A DNA stretch of 64,000 nucleotides. Source: Candidatus Symbiopectobacterium sp. 'North America' (lineage in GTDB: Bacteria; Pseudomonadota; Gammaproteobacteria; Enterobacterales; Enterobacteriaceae). Shown here piece after piece: positions 43,148-54,254 of the stretch. Numbering within the stretch: position 1 is the first letter of the stretch; each line of letters starts with the position of its first letter. The DNA lies in the NCBI RefSeq assembly GCF_015762685.1, contig NZ_PEHF01000041.1, forward strand, positions 1-64,000, given 5' to 3'. The position numbers and the translations under genes were made by a program. Under the pieces are notes generated by a model that was not told the DNA's origin, did not search any database, and worked only from the letters and a program-made list of their open reading frames with translations.

Positions 43148-45292
43148 ATGAATTCTCTGTTTGCCAGCACGGCGCGTGGTCTGGAAGAACTGCTTAAAAG
43201 TGAACTTGAAGCGTTAGGTGCGCAGGAATGCAGCCTGGTTCAAGGCGGCGTGCATTTTCAGGGTGACGACCGTTTGATGTATCACAGCTTGCTGTGGAGC
43301 CGTCTGGCATCACGTATTTTATTGCCGCTCGGTGAATGCAAGGTCTACAGCGATCTCGATCTCTACCTCGGCGTTCAGGCCATTGACTGGACCTCCGTAT
43401 TCTCGGTTGATAGCGCTTTTGTGGTTCATTTTACCGGCACTAACGACGAAATTCGTAATTCCCAGTACGGCGCACAGAAAGTGAAAGACGCCATTGTCGA
43501 TAGCTTTGTGCGTAAAACCGGTCAGCGCCCTAACGTGGCCAAGCAGCAACCGGATATTCGCATCAATGTATTTCTGAAACGCGAGACGGCCAGCATTGCG
43601 CTGGATCTCAGCGGCGAAGGCTTGCATCAGCGCGGTTATCGTGAAGGCACTGGAGCTGCACCGTTGAAAGAAAACCTGGCGGCGGCCGTTGTGCTGCGCT
43701 CGGGTTGGCAGCCGGGTACGCCAATGATCGATCCGTTGTGCGGTTCCGGTACGTTGTTGATTGAGGCCGCCATGATGGCCGCCGATCGCGCACCGGGCTT
43801 GCGCCGCGATCATTGGGGATTCAGCGCCTGGCTGAACCATAACGCCGATTTGTGGCGTGACGTGGTGGCTGAGGTGCAGGTGAGGGCCAAACAAGGCCTG
43901 CAAACCACCACCTCCCGTTTTTACGGTTCAGACAACGATAGCCGGGTGATTGAGCTGGCGCGCGCCAATGCGCGCCGTGCTGGTGTCAGCGAATTGATAA
44001 CTCTCTCGGTACAGGATGCGGTGCAACTGCGCAATCCGCTGCGGCAAGGTCCGACAGGAACAGTACTAAGTAACCCGCCTTACGGTGAGCGTCTGGAGAG
44101 TGAGCCTGCTCTGATCGCCTTGCACAATATGTTGGGCCGCAAGCTGAAAAGTGAGTTCGGTGGCTGGACGCTGTCGCTGTTCAATGCGTCACCGGAGCTG
44201 TTAACCAGCCTGCCGTTGCGTGCTGAACGTCAGTTTAAGGCCAAAAACGGGCCGCTGGATTGCGTACAGAAAAACTACCGGATCAGCGCTGCGCCTGACG
44301 CCTTGGCGGGTGAAGCCACTCCGCCGCTTGTCAGCGCTGAAGTGGCACCGGATTTTGCCAACCGTCTGCGCAAAAACTGCCGTAAACTGGAAAAATGGGC
44401 TAAGCAGCAAGGTATAGAATGCTACCGGCTGTATGACGCCGATCTGCCGGAATACAATGTGGCTATCGATCGCTATGGCAGTTGGGTGGTGGTGCAGGAA
44501 TATGCGCCGCCGAAAACCGTCGATCCACAAAAAGCGCGCCAGCGCGTGTTTGATATTATCAACGCTACGTTGCACGTGTTGGAACTGCCTGCCAATCGCT
44601 TGGTGTTAAAAACCCGCGAACGGCAAAAGGGCAAAAGCCAGTATGAAAAACTGGCGCAGAAGGGCGATTTCCTGCTGATGCAGGAGTATAACGCCAAGCT
44701 GTTGGTAAATCTGACCGATTATCTTGATACCGGACTGTTTCTCGATCACCGTATCGCGCGCAAGATGCTGGGCGAAATGAGTAAAGGAAAAGACTTCCTG
44801 AACTTGTTCGCCTATACCGGCACGGCCAGCGTCCACGCAGGGTTGGGTGGTGCGCGCACCACCACCACGGTGGATATGTCGCGTACCTACCTAGAATGGG
44901 CGAAGAAAAACCTGAGCAGCAATGGTCTGGCAGGTCGTCAGCATCTTCTTATTCAGGGGGATTGCCTGACCTGGATGCAGGAAACGCGCGAACAGTTTGA
45001 CCTGATTTTTATTGATCCGCCCACGTTCTCAAATTCGAAACGCATGGCCGATGCTTTTGACGTTCAACGCGACCATCTGGCGTTGATGAAAGATTTGCAG
45101 CGTATGCTGCGTCGAGGCGGTACCATTCTGTTTTCAAACAACAAACGCGGTTTCCAGATGGATCAGCCGGGCATTGCAGCCCTTGGGCTTCGCGCCACGG
45201 AAATCAGCGAGAAAACCCTTTCATTAGATTTTGCCCGCAATCGCCAGATCCATAACTGCTGGCTGCTGCGACACGCGGGCGAGGAAAAGTAA
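43148..45292 (+). CDS. rlmL: 23S rRNA methyltransferase RlmKL (dual G2445/G2069)
   Basis: This fused enzyme makes m2G2445 (N-terminal RlmL half) and m7G2069 (C-terminal RlmK half) in 23S rRNA. The 714-residue product (E. coli 702) has an N-terminal THUMP domain (residues 45-155), the first methyltransferase with [17 protein letters not shown] and the NPPYGERL catalytic motif, and the second with [14 protein letters not shown] and [12 protein letters not shown]. Complete. Its ATG is set in TCGTATTATGAATTC, with the short repeat upstream; uup follows three bases after its stop. Confidence 0.96.
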   Translation: MNSLFASTARGLEELLKSELEALGAQECSLVQGGVHFQGDDRLMYHSLLWSRLASRILLPLGECKVYSDLDLYLGVQAIDWTSVFSVDSAFVVHFTGTNDEIRNSQYGAQKVKDAIVDSFVRKTGQRPNVAKQQPDIRINVFLKRETASIALDLSGEGLHQRGYREGTGAAPLKENLAAAVVLRSGWQPGTPMIDPLCGSGTLLIEAAMMAADRAPGLRRDHWGFSAWLNHNADLWRDVVAEVQVRAKQGLQTTTSRFYGSDNDSRVIELARANARRAGVSELITLSVQDAVQLRNPLRQGPTGTVLSNPPYGERLESEPALIALHNMLGRKLKSEFGGWTLSLFNASPELLTSLPLRAERQFKAKNGPLDCVQKNYRISAAPDALAGEATPPLVSAEVAPDFANRLRKNCRKLEKWAKQQGIECYRLYDADLPEYNVAIDRYGSWVVVQEYAPPKTVDPQKARQRVFDIINATLHVLELPANRLVLKTRERQKGKSQYEKLAQKGDFLLMQEYNAKLLVNLTDYLDTGLFLDHRIARKMLGEMSKGKDFLNLFAYTGTASVHAGLGGARTTTTVDMSRTYLEWAKKNLSSNGLAGRQHLLIQGDCLTWMQETREQFDLIFIDPPTFSNSKRMADAFDVQRDHLALMKDLQRMLRRGGTILFSNNKRGFQMDQPGIAALGLRATEISEKTLSLDFARNRQIHNCWLLRHAGEEK

Positions 45293-45295
45293 GTC

Positions 45296-47214
45296 ATGTC
45301 ATTAATTAGCGTCTCGGATGCCTGGCTGTCGTTCAGCGATGCGCCTTTACTTGATAACACCGAACTGCACATTGAAGAAAATGAACGAGTCTGCCTGGTA
45401 GGGCGTAACGGTGCGGGGAAATCGACCCTGCTGAAAATTCTGGCGCGCGAAGTGCGGCTGGACGATGGGCGTATTGTTTATGAGCAAGATCTGATCGTCT
45501 CCCGTTTGCAGCAAGATCCGCCGCGTGACGTAACGGGCAGCGTATTTGATTTTGTGGCAGAAGGGGTGGCCGAGCAGGCCGACTACCTGAAACGCTACCA
45601 TGGAGCTTTGCGTCTGGTTGAACAGGATCCCAGCGATAAGAACCTCAACCAGCTGGCAGTACTTCAGGAAACGTTGGAAACCCAAGGGCTGTGGCAATTG
45701 GAAAATCGCATCCACGATGTGTTGGCCCAATTGGGACTGACAGCAGATGCGCCCTTGTCCTCGCTTTCTGGCGGCTGGCTGCGCAAGGCCGCACTGGGCC
45801 GTGCGTTGGTCAGTGGGCCGAAAGTCTTGCTGCTTGATGAACCGACCAACCACCTGGATATTGAAACCATCGACTGGCTGGAAGGTTTCCTCAAAACCTT
45901 CCAGGGCAGCATCGTTTTTATCTCCCATGACCGTTCCTTTATTCGCAACATGGCGACACGTATTGTCGATCTCGATCGTGGCAAACTGGTCTCCTTGCCC
46001 GGCAATTACGACAAGTATCTGCTGGGTAAAGAAGAAGCGTTGCGCGTGGAGGAGCTGCAAAATGCCGAGTTCGATTGCAAGCTGGCGCAGGAGGAAGTGT
46101 GGATCCGTCAGGGCATCAAGGCGTGTTGCACGCGTAACGAAGGTCGAGTGCGTGCGCTGAAAGCGATGCGTCAGGAGCGTTCACAGCGTCGCGAAGTGTG
46201 GGCTCTGCCAAAATGCAGGTTGAAGAAGCGGCTCGTTCCGGCAAAATCGTGTTCGAACTGGAAAACGTCGATTATCGCATCGGTGATAAAAATCTGGTGC
46301 GGGGATTCTCTGCCCAGGTGTTGCGCGGTGACAAGATAGCGCTGGTCGGGCCAAACGGCTGCGGCAAGACCACGCTGTTGAAACTACTGTTGGGCGATCT
46401 GCAAGCGACGCACGGTCGCGTTCACTGCGGCACCAAGTTGGAAGTAGCCTATTTTGATCAGCACCGCGCGGAGCTCGATCCTGAGCGCACCGTGATGGAT
46501 AACCTGGCCGAAGGCAAACAGGAACTGATGGTTAACGGCCGTTCTCGCCATGTGTTGGGCTACCTGCAAGATTTCCTGTTCCATCCCAAACGGGCAATGA
46601 CGCCGGTAAAAGCCCTGTCAGGCGGTGAACGTAACCGACTGCTGCTGGCGCGTTTGTTCCTCAAACCCAGCAACTTGTTGATTCTTGACGAACCGACTAA
46701 CGACCTTGATGTGGAAACGCTGGAACTGTTGGAAGAGTTGATCGACAGCTATCAAGGCACTGTGCTGCTGGTGAGCCACGACCGTCAATTTGTGGATAAC
46801 TCGGTCACCGAGTGCTGGATTTTCGAAGGGGATGGACGTATTAACCGCTATGTTGGTGGTTATTATGATGCACAGCAGCAGCGCGCTGAAACGGTGCCAT
46901 TGCGTAAATCCGTGCCTGCGGCGGCGGAAAAGTCAGCAGAGAGTAAAGAGACCGTTCAGAGCGCACCCAGCGCTAAACGTCAAACCGGTAAACTCAGTTA
47001 TAACCAGCAGCGCGAACTGGAGCAGTTACCCCAGAAACTCGAACAATTGGAACAGTCCATTGCGGCGTTACAAGCGCAAATGAACGATGCTGATTTCTTT
47101 ACCCGTCCGCGTGATGAAACGCAAAAGGTATTGAATGCATTGGCAGAAGCGGAGCAGGAGCTGGAAGTGTCCTTTGAGCGCAGGGAAGCGTTGGAAACGC
47201 AGAAAAACGGCTAA
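45296..47214 (+). pseudogene. uup: ABC-F ATPase Uup, one-base deletion
   Basis: Uup is a soluble ABC-F protein with two ATPase domains that acts on ribosomes and on DNA replication/repair intermediates; loss raises precise transposon excision in E. coli. Domain 1 has GRNGAGKST and LSGGWLRKAALGRAL; domain 2 has GPNGCGKTT and LSGGERNRLLLARL, followed by a C-terminal coiled coil. The frames part at 46197-46200: GAAGTGTGGGCT fits the family only if an A is restored (GAAGTGATGGGC). Corrected length is 639 residues (E. coli 635). The first frame adds about 48 foreign residues to 46339. The second half can start at GTG 46198, so two separate half-proteins are conceivable. Confidence 0.87.
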
Positions 47215-47362
47215 CGTTGGGTATACTACCAACAGGTAGATGCCTTCTGATGGTAACCACGCGTACGATATACCGTGCCGTGGGAACACGAGCCTTCTGC
47301 AGGTAACGGCGGCGGCGCGCCTGACCGGGGTGCCGCGCGGCGAAAGATAAAGGAGGCGGAGC

Positions 47363-48635
47363 GTGTGCAATCATAATGCAAGGCATGACGACTACATGTT
47401 GTGCCCCCAGTGCGACATGCTGGTGGAGTTACCCATCCCTGATGCATGGGCAAAAGGCGGTGTGTCCGCGCTGTAAATCAACCTTGGCCAACCGCCAGAA
47501 TCAGGCGCGCCAGCGCTCCATCGGTTTTGCCTTCAGCGCCTTGCTGATGCTGGCGTTGGCGAATGCCTTTCCTTTTGTTTATATGCGCGTGGCGGGCATT
47601 ACTAGTGAGATCTCGCTGTTTGAGATCCCGCAGGTGATGGTGTCCGATAATTACGCCAGCGTCGCCTTTCTGTTTATGCTGTTTGTTCAAGTGATCCCGG
47701 CGATTTCCATGGTGATGGTTATCCTGTTGTCGCTGCGCAGCTCCATGTCAGCACGGATAAAACGGTTGATGGCAACCTGGCTCTTCTGGCTAAAAAGCTG
47801 GGGAATGGCCGAAATTTTTCTCTCTGGCGTGCTGGTGAGCTTTGTGAAGCTGATGTCTTATGGTGAAATTGGCGTCGGCACTGGCTTTGTGCCTTATGTA
47901 CTGTTTTGTTTGCTGCAACTATTGGCCTATCAAAGTCTGGATCGGCGCAGCGTGTGGAATGATGTAGCGCCTGCGCCACCGTTACCCTTTGTACTGCAGA
48001 CCGGACGATCGGGTTTGGCACAAGGGCTGCTCTCCTGCACCTGCTGTACAGCGATATTGCCTGCCGATCAGTGGGAATGTCCGCGTTGTCATCGCCACGG
48101 CCATGCGCGACGTAAAAATAGCCTGCAATGGACGCTGGCGCTGCTGTTAACCTCAGTGCTGCTTTATGTTCCCTCGAACCTGCTGCCGATCATGATTACC
48201 GAAGCGTTGGGGAGTAGTGAAACCTCCACCATTATGTCGGGGGTGATTCTGCTGTGGGGGATGGGGTCTTATCCGGTGGCGCTGGTGATCTTCATTGCCA
48301 GTATTATGGTGCCATCGCTTAAAATGCTGGCGCTGGCGTGGTTGTGTTGGAGTTCGGCGGGTAATGGACGTCAGGACAATGAACGTCTGCACGTGGTATA
48401 TGAAATGGTGGAATTTGTCGGTCGCTGGTCGATGATCGACGTGTTTGTCATTGCTGTACTGTCTGCCATGGTGCGCATCGGCCAGTTAATGAGTGTATAC
48501 CCGGCAATCGGCGCGGTGTTGTTCGCGCTGGTGGTCATTTTCACCATGTTTGCCGCCATGACGTTTGATCCCCGTTTGTTGTGGGATCGCCAGCGTGATA
48601 ATGATCAAGAGGGATCAGCCATTGGCGAAAAATAA
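47363..48635 (+). pseudogene. pqiA: Intermembrane transport protein PqiA, N-terminal frameshift
   Basis: PqiA is the multi-pass membrane partner of the PqiB/PqiC lipid-transport bridge and is paraquat-inducible in E. coli. The natural start GTG 47363, behind AAAGGAGG, reads CNHNARHDDYMLCPQCDMLV, the first zinc-ribbon half. The frame that continues the protein (MHGQKAVCPRCKSTL, then eight predicted helices and a second CTCC/CPRC ribbon) is one off. Removing one C at 47437-47439 joins them and gives 423 residues (E. coli 417). Translation from 47363 ends at a TAA after about 38 codons. An ATG at 47376 is open in the second frame but encodes an unrelated start without the first CxxC and lacks a placed ribosome site. 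Confidence 0.85.
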
Positions 48636-50271
48636 TTATTCTGTCGCAAACGTAGAAGCGATTAAACGCTGGTCGCCCGTATGGATTGTGCCCATTGTGA
48701 CGGTGCTGATCGGAGCCTGGATTTTATTTTACCATTTCAGTCACCTGGGGCCTCAGATCACGCTAACGACGCAGAGTGCCGAAGGGATTGTGGTCGGTAA
48801 AACCACCATCAAAAGCCGCAGTGTGGACGTCGGCGTGGTGGAAAGCGTGGTGTTGAGTGAAGACCTGCGCCAGGTGGAGATTGTGGCTCGCTTGCATTCC
48901 GGTATGGGCAAGTTACTGCGCCATGATTCTGTGTTCTGGGTGGTGAAACCGCAGATTGGCCGAGAAGGGGTTTCCGGGCTAGGAACCCTGCTGTCCGGCG
49001 CGTTTATTGAACTTCAGCCGGGGGTTAGCGGTGAAGCACGTAGTGAATTTGCGTTGCTGGATTCGCCGCCGCTGGCACCACCGCATGCCAAAGGGATTCG
49101 CATTTTGCTCGACAGCGAACGTTCGGGCCAACTGAACGCAGGCGATCCGGTATTGTTTCGCGGCTACCGTGTCGGTTCGGTTGAAACCAGCGAGTTCGAT
49201 ACCAAGGCGCGCCAAATGCGCTATCAGCTGTTTATTACCGCACCTTACGACAGTCTGGTGACCAGCAATGTCCGTTTCTGGAAAGACAGCGGCATTACGC
49301 TGGATATGTCAGCGCAGGGGATGCGGGTGGAAATGGGATCGTTGACCACCTTGTTCAGTGGCGGCGTTAGCTTTGACGTGCCAGCCGGTTGGGATCTGGG
49401 TGAACGAGTGCAGGATCGTGCGCAATATCAGCTGTTTGATAACGAACGTAGTATTCAGGATTCGCTCTACACGGAGTACAAAGAATATGTGATGTTCTTT
49501 GATGAATCCATCCGTGGATTGCAGGTGGGGGCACCGATGGAATTCCGTGGCATTCGTCTGGGAACTGTCGCCCAAGCGCCGTTGGTGACGACCAACTTCA
49601 AGCAGGATATTAACATGGAGTATCGCATTCCGGTGCTGATCCGCGTTGAACCTGCACGTTTTGAAAAGATCATCGGTAAGCAGTTTGATTACCAGAAACA
49701 ACTCGCCGACGCACAGGCTATGGGGCTGCGTGCCTCATTGAAAACGGCTAACCTGCTGACCGGTGCCTTGTTTATCGATCTCGACTTTTATCCGAAAGCA
49801 CGTGGTAACAGTACAGGACCGCTGCGAGTGGTTGATGGGTATCCGGTGTTGCCAACCATGGGCGGCGGTTTGTCGCAAATCCAGCAAAAACTGATGGCGG
49901 TGTTGGATAAGATCAACGACCTGCCGTTAACGCCAATGGTGAGCGAAGCGACCAAAACGCTGACAGAGAGCCAGTCAACACTACGTGAGTTGAAAAAGAC
50001 GCTCGCTTCGTTAAACCAGATAACCTCCAGCAAGGCGATGCAATCGCTGCCGCAGGACATGCAGCAAACGCTACAGGAGCTGAACCGCAGTATGCAAGGG
50101 TTACAGCCTGGCTCGCCGGCCTATAACCGATTGGTGGCGAATATGCAGCGTCTGGATCAGGTGTTAAGGGAGTTGCAACCGGTATTGCGCACGCTGAATG
50201 ATAAAAGCAATGCACTGATCTTTCAGGCGCCTGAGAGCGAAGATCCCCAACCGAAGAGGGCGAAACCATGA
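48601..50271 (+). CDS. pqiB: Intermembrane lipid transport protein PqiB (MCE)
   Basis: PqiB forms a hexameric tube of MCE rings that spans the periplasm for lipid traffic between the membranes. The 556-residue product (E. coli 546) has one N-terminal membrane helix (WIVPIVTVLIGAWILFY), three MCE domains (starting near residues 45, 160 and 285, each with a GxxVxFRGxxVG-like motif such as GDPVLFRGYRVGSVE), and a C-terminal coiled coil from about 430. It starts inside the end of pqiA (35-base overlap), so its translation could be affected by the pqiA frameshift. Confidence 0.95.
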   Translation: MIKRDQPLAKNNYSVANVEAIKRWSPVWIVPIVTVLIGAWILFYHFSHLGPQITLTTQSAEGIVVGKTTIKSRSVDVGVVESVVLSEDLRQVEIVARLHSGMGKLLRHDSVFWVVKPQIGREGVSGLGTLLSGAFIELQPGVSGEARSEFALLDSPPLAPPHAKGIRILLDSERSGQLNAGDPVLFRGYRVGSVETSEFDTKARQMRYQLFITAPYDSLVTSNVRFWKDSGITLDMSAQGMRVEMGSLTTLFSGGVSFDVPAGWDLGERVQDRAQYQLFDNERSIQDSLYTEYKEYVMFFDESIRGLQVGAPMEFRGIRLGTVAQAPLVTTNFKQDINMEYRIPVLIRVEPARFEKIIGKQFDYQKQLADAQAMGLRASLKTANLLTGALFIDLDFYPKARGNSTGPLRVVDGYPVLPTMGGGLSQIQQKLMAVLDKINDLPLTPMVSEATKTLTESQSTLRELKKTLASLNQITSSKAMQSLPQDMQQTLQELNRSMQGLQPGSPAYNRLVANMQRLDQVLRELQPVLRTLNDKSNALIFQAPESEDPQPKRAKP

Positions 50272-50831
50272 GTAAAGGATGGCTGGTGGCAATGGCGTTG
50301 TTGTTGAGTGCATGCAGCAGTACAACGCCAAAAACCTATTACCAACTGCCGCAGCCGTCTGTGGCGACTGCGGGTAAAACGGATCTTACCGCGGCCCGCA
50401 CGCTGTGGCTTTCCCACGTTGCGTTGGCGGATTATCTCAGTACGTCGGGTCTGGTTTACCAGACCAATGATGTGCGTTATGTCATTGCCAGCAATAACTT
50501 GTGGGCCAGCCCGTTGGAGCAGCAGTTGCAACAGACGCTGCAAAGCAGCCTGAATGCCGGGCTGCCGGGCTGGACGGTAAGTTCGCAACCCTTAGGTGCT
50601 GCACCCTCAGAACTGGCTGTTACCGTGAAAGCCTTCCACGGCCGCTACGATGGAAAAGCGGTGGTGCAAGGGGAGTGGACATTGCAACGCGGCGATCGAC
50701 TGTTGCGCCAGCCGTTTAAGCTGGTGCTGCCAGTCAACGACGATGGTTATGATGCGTTGGTGACAACGCTGGCACAAGGTTGGCAGCAGTTTGCTCAATC
50801 CATTGCCGCGCAGATTCAACGCAGCGAGTAG
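50268..50831 (+). CDS. pqiC: Outer-membrane lipoprotein PqiC (YmbA)
   Basis: PqiC is the outer-membrane anchor of the PqiB tube. The 187-residue product has a lipoprotein signal, WLVAMALLLSACSSTTP, with the lipobox cysteine near residue 16, and an ABC-type transport auxiliary (DUF330) domain. It overlaps pqiB by four bases (ATGA). Intact. Confidence 0.94.
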   Translation: MSKGWLVAMALLLSACSSTTPKTYYQLPQPSVATAGKTDLTAARTLWLSHVALADYLSTSGLVYQTNDVRYVIASNNLWASPLEQQLQQTLQSSLNAGLPGWTVSSQPLGAAPSELAVTVKAFHGRYDGKAVVQGEWTLQRGDRLLRQPFKLVLPVNDDGYDALVTTLAQGWQQFAQSIAAQIQRSE

Positions 50832-50922
50832 CTGGCAGCGATAGGAAAATCTTATCTAACGTTATGTAATTTAAAAATTTATCGCTTATTTCCTGGCACT
50901 GTTTTTATGCATTTGCTTGCAC

Positions 50923-50951
50923 GCAGTGCGCCATGATGGCGCACTGCGCCT
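50923..50951 (+). terminator. Hairpin downstream of pqiC
   Basis: Perfect ten-pair stem GCAGTGCGCC / GGCGCACTGC with a five-base loop, then GCCTTTATAA. The U-run is weak but the position, between the pqi operon and the next gene, suits a terminator. The rest of the 235-bp gap is AT-rich and probably holds the promoter of the RpiR gene. Confidence 0.65.
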
Positions 50952-51066
50952 TTATAAATAATCCCCCGGAAATGTCTTCTTCATAAATATCAATCTGTTA
51001 TTTTTTGGCACAGATACTGCAATGTTAATCGCATAACATTATGACTGCGAATGACAGGGCACTAAC

Positions 51067-51969
51067 ATGCAGCAAGATGACGCTAATTCCGCTAACCCTG
51101 ACGCCAATGTGCGCATTGATCTTATCGCACGCATCGAAGCGTCATTCAGTCAGCAGACCCCCAGCGGTAAGCGTGTTGCCGGTTGGTTGCTGAATAATCT
51201 GGCACAGATACCGTTTGAATCGGCGGATAGCATCGCCGGTTATACCGGTACGACGGGAATTACCGTGGGGCGCTATCTGCGCAAGCTGGGCTATCGCAAT
51301 CTGGAGGATTTCAAAGCGAGTCTGCGCGCCGATGCGCTGGCCCCTTACCGCCCCTGGGGCGTCACCGACCGGTTGGATGCCTGGCAGCAGCAGCGTACCC
51401 TCTCGAATCGTCTCAGCCCCTCTCTGCGTCTGGAGGTTGATGCCATTCAGGACGTCTATCGCCTAGCGCAAACGGAGACTTTCGCTCGCATTAGTCAGCA
51501 ATTGGCCGAGGCAGAAGCGGTGTTTATTCTCGGCATCCAATCTACGCGCGGCATTGCCAACGCGTTTTTTAGTCATCTTGAGTATTTGCTCCCCCGTGTG
51601 AGCTATGTCTATGGACTGTCTGGTACCTGGGTGGAGTCGCTCAATTCAGAACACCAACGCCCTTATGTGGTGGTGACCGACACTCGCGCCTATTCCACCG
51701 TGGCCCGACAGTATTGCCGCGCCGCCAGCGACCGGAAGATCCCGCTGGCGCTGGTTACCGATCTCTGGTGCCCCTGGGCGCGTGATTACCCGATGGATTT
51801 GCTGCAAGTCAAAACCGATACCGGCCATTTCTGGGATTCGCTGGCACCGATTACCTGCTTGTTCAACCTTCTGCTCTCTGCGGTGGTGGAGCAGCTAGGT
51901 GACAAGTTGTCGGCGAGGCTGGCGCTCAACCGCGCTTTGCAAACAGAATTTGGCCAATTTGAACAGTAA
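51067..51969 (+). CDS. RpiR/MurR-family transcriptional regulator
   Basis: A 300-residue regulator with an N-terminal HTH_6 domain (residues 15-90; GKRVAGWLLNNLAQIPFESA, then GITVGRYLRKLGYRNLEDFK as recognition region) and a C-terminal SIS domain (from about 125; EAVFILGIQSTRGIANAF). RpiR-family SIS domains bind sugar phosphates or cell-wall amino sugars such as MurNAc-6-phosphate. It stands 12 bases before ddpX on the same strand, so it is the likely local regulator of the dipeptide operon. No such gene is part of the E. coli ddp operon. Intact. Confidence 0.87.
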   Translation: MQQDDANSANPDANVRIDLIARIEASFSQQTPSGKRVAGWLLNNLAQIPFESADSIAGYTGTTGITVGRYLRKLGYRNLEDFKASLRADALAPYRPWGVTDRLDAWQQQRTLSNRLSPSLRLEVDAIQDVYRLAQTETFARISQQLAEAEAVFILGIQSTRGIANAFFSHLEYLLPRVSYVYGLSGTWVESLNSEHQRPYVVVTDTRAYSTVARQYCRAASDRKIPLALVTDLWCPWARDYPMDLLQVKTDTGHFWDSLAPITCLFNLLLSAVVEQLGDKLSARLALNRALQTEFGQFEQ

Positions 51970-51981
51970 ACAGGACAACAC

Positions 51982-52561
51982 ATGACGGGTGTTATCGACC
52001 TGGTGGATCTGGCGCAGACGCTACCCCAACTGATTATCGATATGAAATATGCCACGGCGGATAACCTGACTGGTCATCCCATTTATGCCGAAGCGCTTTG
52101 CCTGTTGCACCCGGATGCGGCACGGGGGACTGGCACGCAGTGTCGCTGTTGCCGAACAGAGCGGCTATCGGCTGCAACTTTACGATGCCTATCGTCCCCA
52201 TGCGGCACAAATACGCCTATGGGATGCCTGTCCCGATCCGCGCTTTGTCGCCTCATTGGCGGTTGGTTCGTACCACAGTCGCGGCGTGGCGGTGGATGTC
52301 ACTCTGCTGGATGAACAGGGCAAGGCGCTGGATATGGGCACCAGCTTCGATGAGATGAATGAAAAATCCTATGCGTGGTGTGCGGCGTTGCCCGTCGCCG
52401 TGCAACGTAACCGACTGCAACTCTATGCCGTGATGGCAGCGGGTGGCTTCGTCGGGATTGAAACGGAATGGTGGTATTTTGAATTGCCGAATGCTGACCG
52501 TTACCCGCTGTTGCCCGATCGGTTTGGTTGCACCTTGCCCAACCGTAGGACGGCTGTTTGA
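51982..52561 (+). pseudogene. ddpX: D-alanyl-D-alanine dipeptidase DdpX, one-base insertion
   Basis: DdpX (VanX family) is a zinc enzyme that splits D-Ala-D-Ala released from the cell wall. The first frame reads LVDLAQTLPQLIIDMKYATA and DAARG; the second, one off, continues LARSVAVAEQSGYRLQLYDA, SYHSRGVAVDVTLLD (metal His and Asp) and IETEWWYFEL (catalytic Glu and His-equivalent region). Removing one G from the run CGGGGGAC at about 52126-52131 joins them into 192 residues (E. coli 193). In E. coli the last motif is EWWHYE; here it is EWWYFE, so the zinc-ligand histidine is also changed. Two independent defects. Confidence 0.85.
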
Positions 52562-52608
52562 TTGATGCGCGCTGCGCGAACCGTTTGACTATCACCAGGA
52601 GCTGAATC

Positions 52609-54155
52609 ATGAAGACGCACCACACTGCATTGTTACGACCTCTGCTGTTAGCTACCGCAATGGCTGCCGTATTGCCTGCCTGGGCTGCGGTGCCGAAAGA
52701 TATGCTGGTGATCGGCAAAGCCGCCGATCCACAAACGTTAGATCCTGCGGTCACTATCGATAATAACGACTGGACCATCACCTATCCCTGTTATAAACGG
52801 CTGGTGCAGTACAAAACGGCAAAGGCGCTACCGATGTGACCGGGGATTTGGACCTGAGTTGGGAAGCGTCTCCAGACCAAAAAACCTGGACCTTCAAACT
52901 CGATCCCAAGGCAAAATTTGCCGATGGCAGCGCTGCCAGCGCCGAGGCAGTCAAAATATCGTTTGAACGTCTGCTCAAGATCGGTCAGGGGCCCGCCGAA
53001 GCCTATCCCAGCGATTTGAAGGTTGAAGCAGTCGATGCGCATACCGTGCGCTTTACGCTGAGCGCACCCTTTGCGCCGTTCCTGTATACGTTTGCCAATG
53101 ACGGTGCCTCTATTATTAACCCTGCGGTATTGAGCAAACACAGCGCCGATGACGGTAAGGGCTGGTTAGCGGAAAATACTGCCGGTTCCGGGCCTTATCA
53201 GGTCCAGCGTTGGCAGAAAGGCCAGCAGGTGGTGCTGGTGCCAAATCCCCACTACACCGGCAGCGCGCCCGCGTTTAAACGCGTTTCGGTCAAAATCATT
53301 GGTGAGAGTGCCACGCGCCGCCTGCAACTGGAGCGTGGGGATATTGATATTGCCGAGTTGCTACCGGTCGATCAGCTTGCCACGCTGAAGGCAAAAAACA
53401 GCGTGTCAGTACAGGAACACCCGTTGCTGCGCGTGACCTATCTCTATCTAAATAATGGCAAAGGACCATTGAGCCAGGTTGATCTGCGTCGTGCTGTCTC
53501 CTGGGCCACGGACTATCAGGGCATGGTGAAGGGGATACTTGGCGGAAACGGCAAGCAGATGCGTGGCCCGATCCCAGAAGGCATGTGGGGCTATGACAAA
53601 GATGCCATGCAGTACAGCTTGGACAACGAAAAAGCACAGGCGGCAATGAGCAAGGTAGCTCAAAAGCCACAGCAATTAACCTTCCTCTATTCGGATAACG
53701 ATCCCTCCTGGGAACCCATTGCTATCTCAACCCAGGCAACGCTGAAATCGCTGGGGGTGAATGTCAGTCTGGAAAAACTGGCAAACGCCACCCTGCGCGA
53801 ACGGGTTGGCAAGGGTGACTTTGATATTGCCATCGGTAACTGGAGCCCTGATTTCGCCGATCCGTACATGTTCATGAATTACTGGTTTGAATCCAACAAG
53901 AAAGGGTTACCGGGCAATCGTTCCTACTATGAAAACCCGGCGGTTGATGCGTTGCTGAAAAAGGCGATGGCCACCACCGACCAGACTGTGCGCACAGCGG
54001 ACTACCAGCAGGCGCAGCGCATTGTGATTGATGAAGCCGCCTACGTTTATCTGTTCCAGAAAAACTATCAGGTGGCGATGAACGATGCGGTAAAAGGCTT
54101 TGTGTTCAACCCGATGCTGGAAAAGGTATTCAACATAGGCACGATGTCGAAATAA
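52609..54155 (+). pseudogene. ddpA: Dipeptide-binding periplasmic protein DdpA, frameshift
   Basis: DdpA is the solute-binding protein of the D,D-dipeptide ABC importer (SBP family 5). It starts with a Sec signal ending LPAWA and runs AAVPKDMLVIGKAADPQTLD. At about 52815-52825 the frame breaks: E. coli has YKTDGDKGSTDVEGDL, but here YKTAKALPM then stop (52836-52838), while GKGATDVTGDLDLSW is one frame over. A deletion of 1 or 4 bases explains it. The downstream frame is clean to 54155, with PAEAYPSDLKVEAVDAHTV and IGNWSPDFADPYMFMNYWF. Corrected length about 515. The exported product would end after about 75 residues. Confidence 0.86.
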
Positions 54156-54254
54156 GTTCACTAGCGCAGCAGGCGGCGAGGCTCTGAGGATCGCCGCACG
54201 AAAATCAGCCCGATGCGACAACCGGTTTGGTGCCGCATTGCGTGGAGTAACACT

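Noticed and set aside
42918-43151. Small ORF just upstream of rlmL
   Set aside because: It is made mostly of the intergenic repeat at 43031-43108 and has no ribosome site.
54190-54235. Imperfect ATGCG...CGCAT palindrome between ddpA and ddpB as an operator
   Set aside because: The arms agree only at the outer bases, and it lies inside the operon rather than at its promoter.
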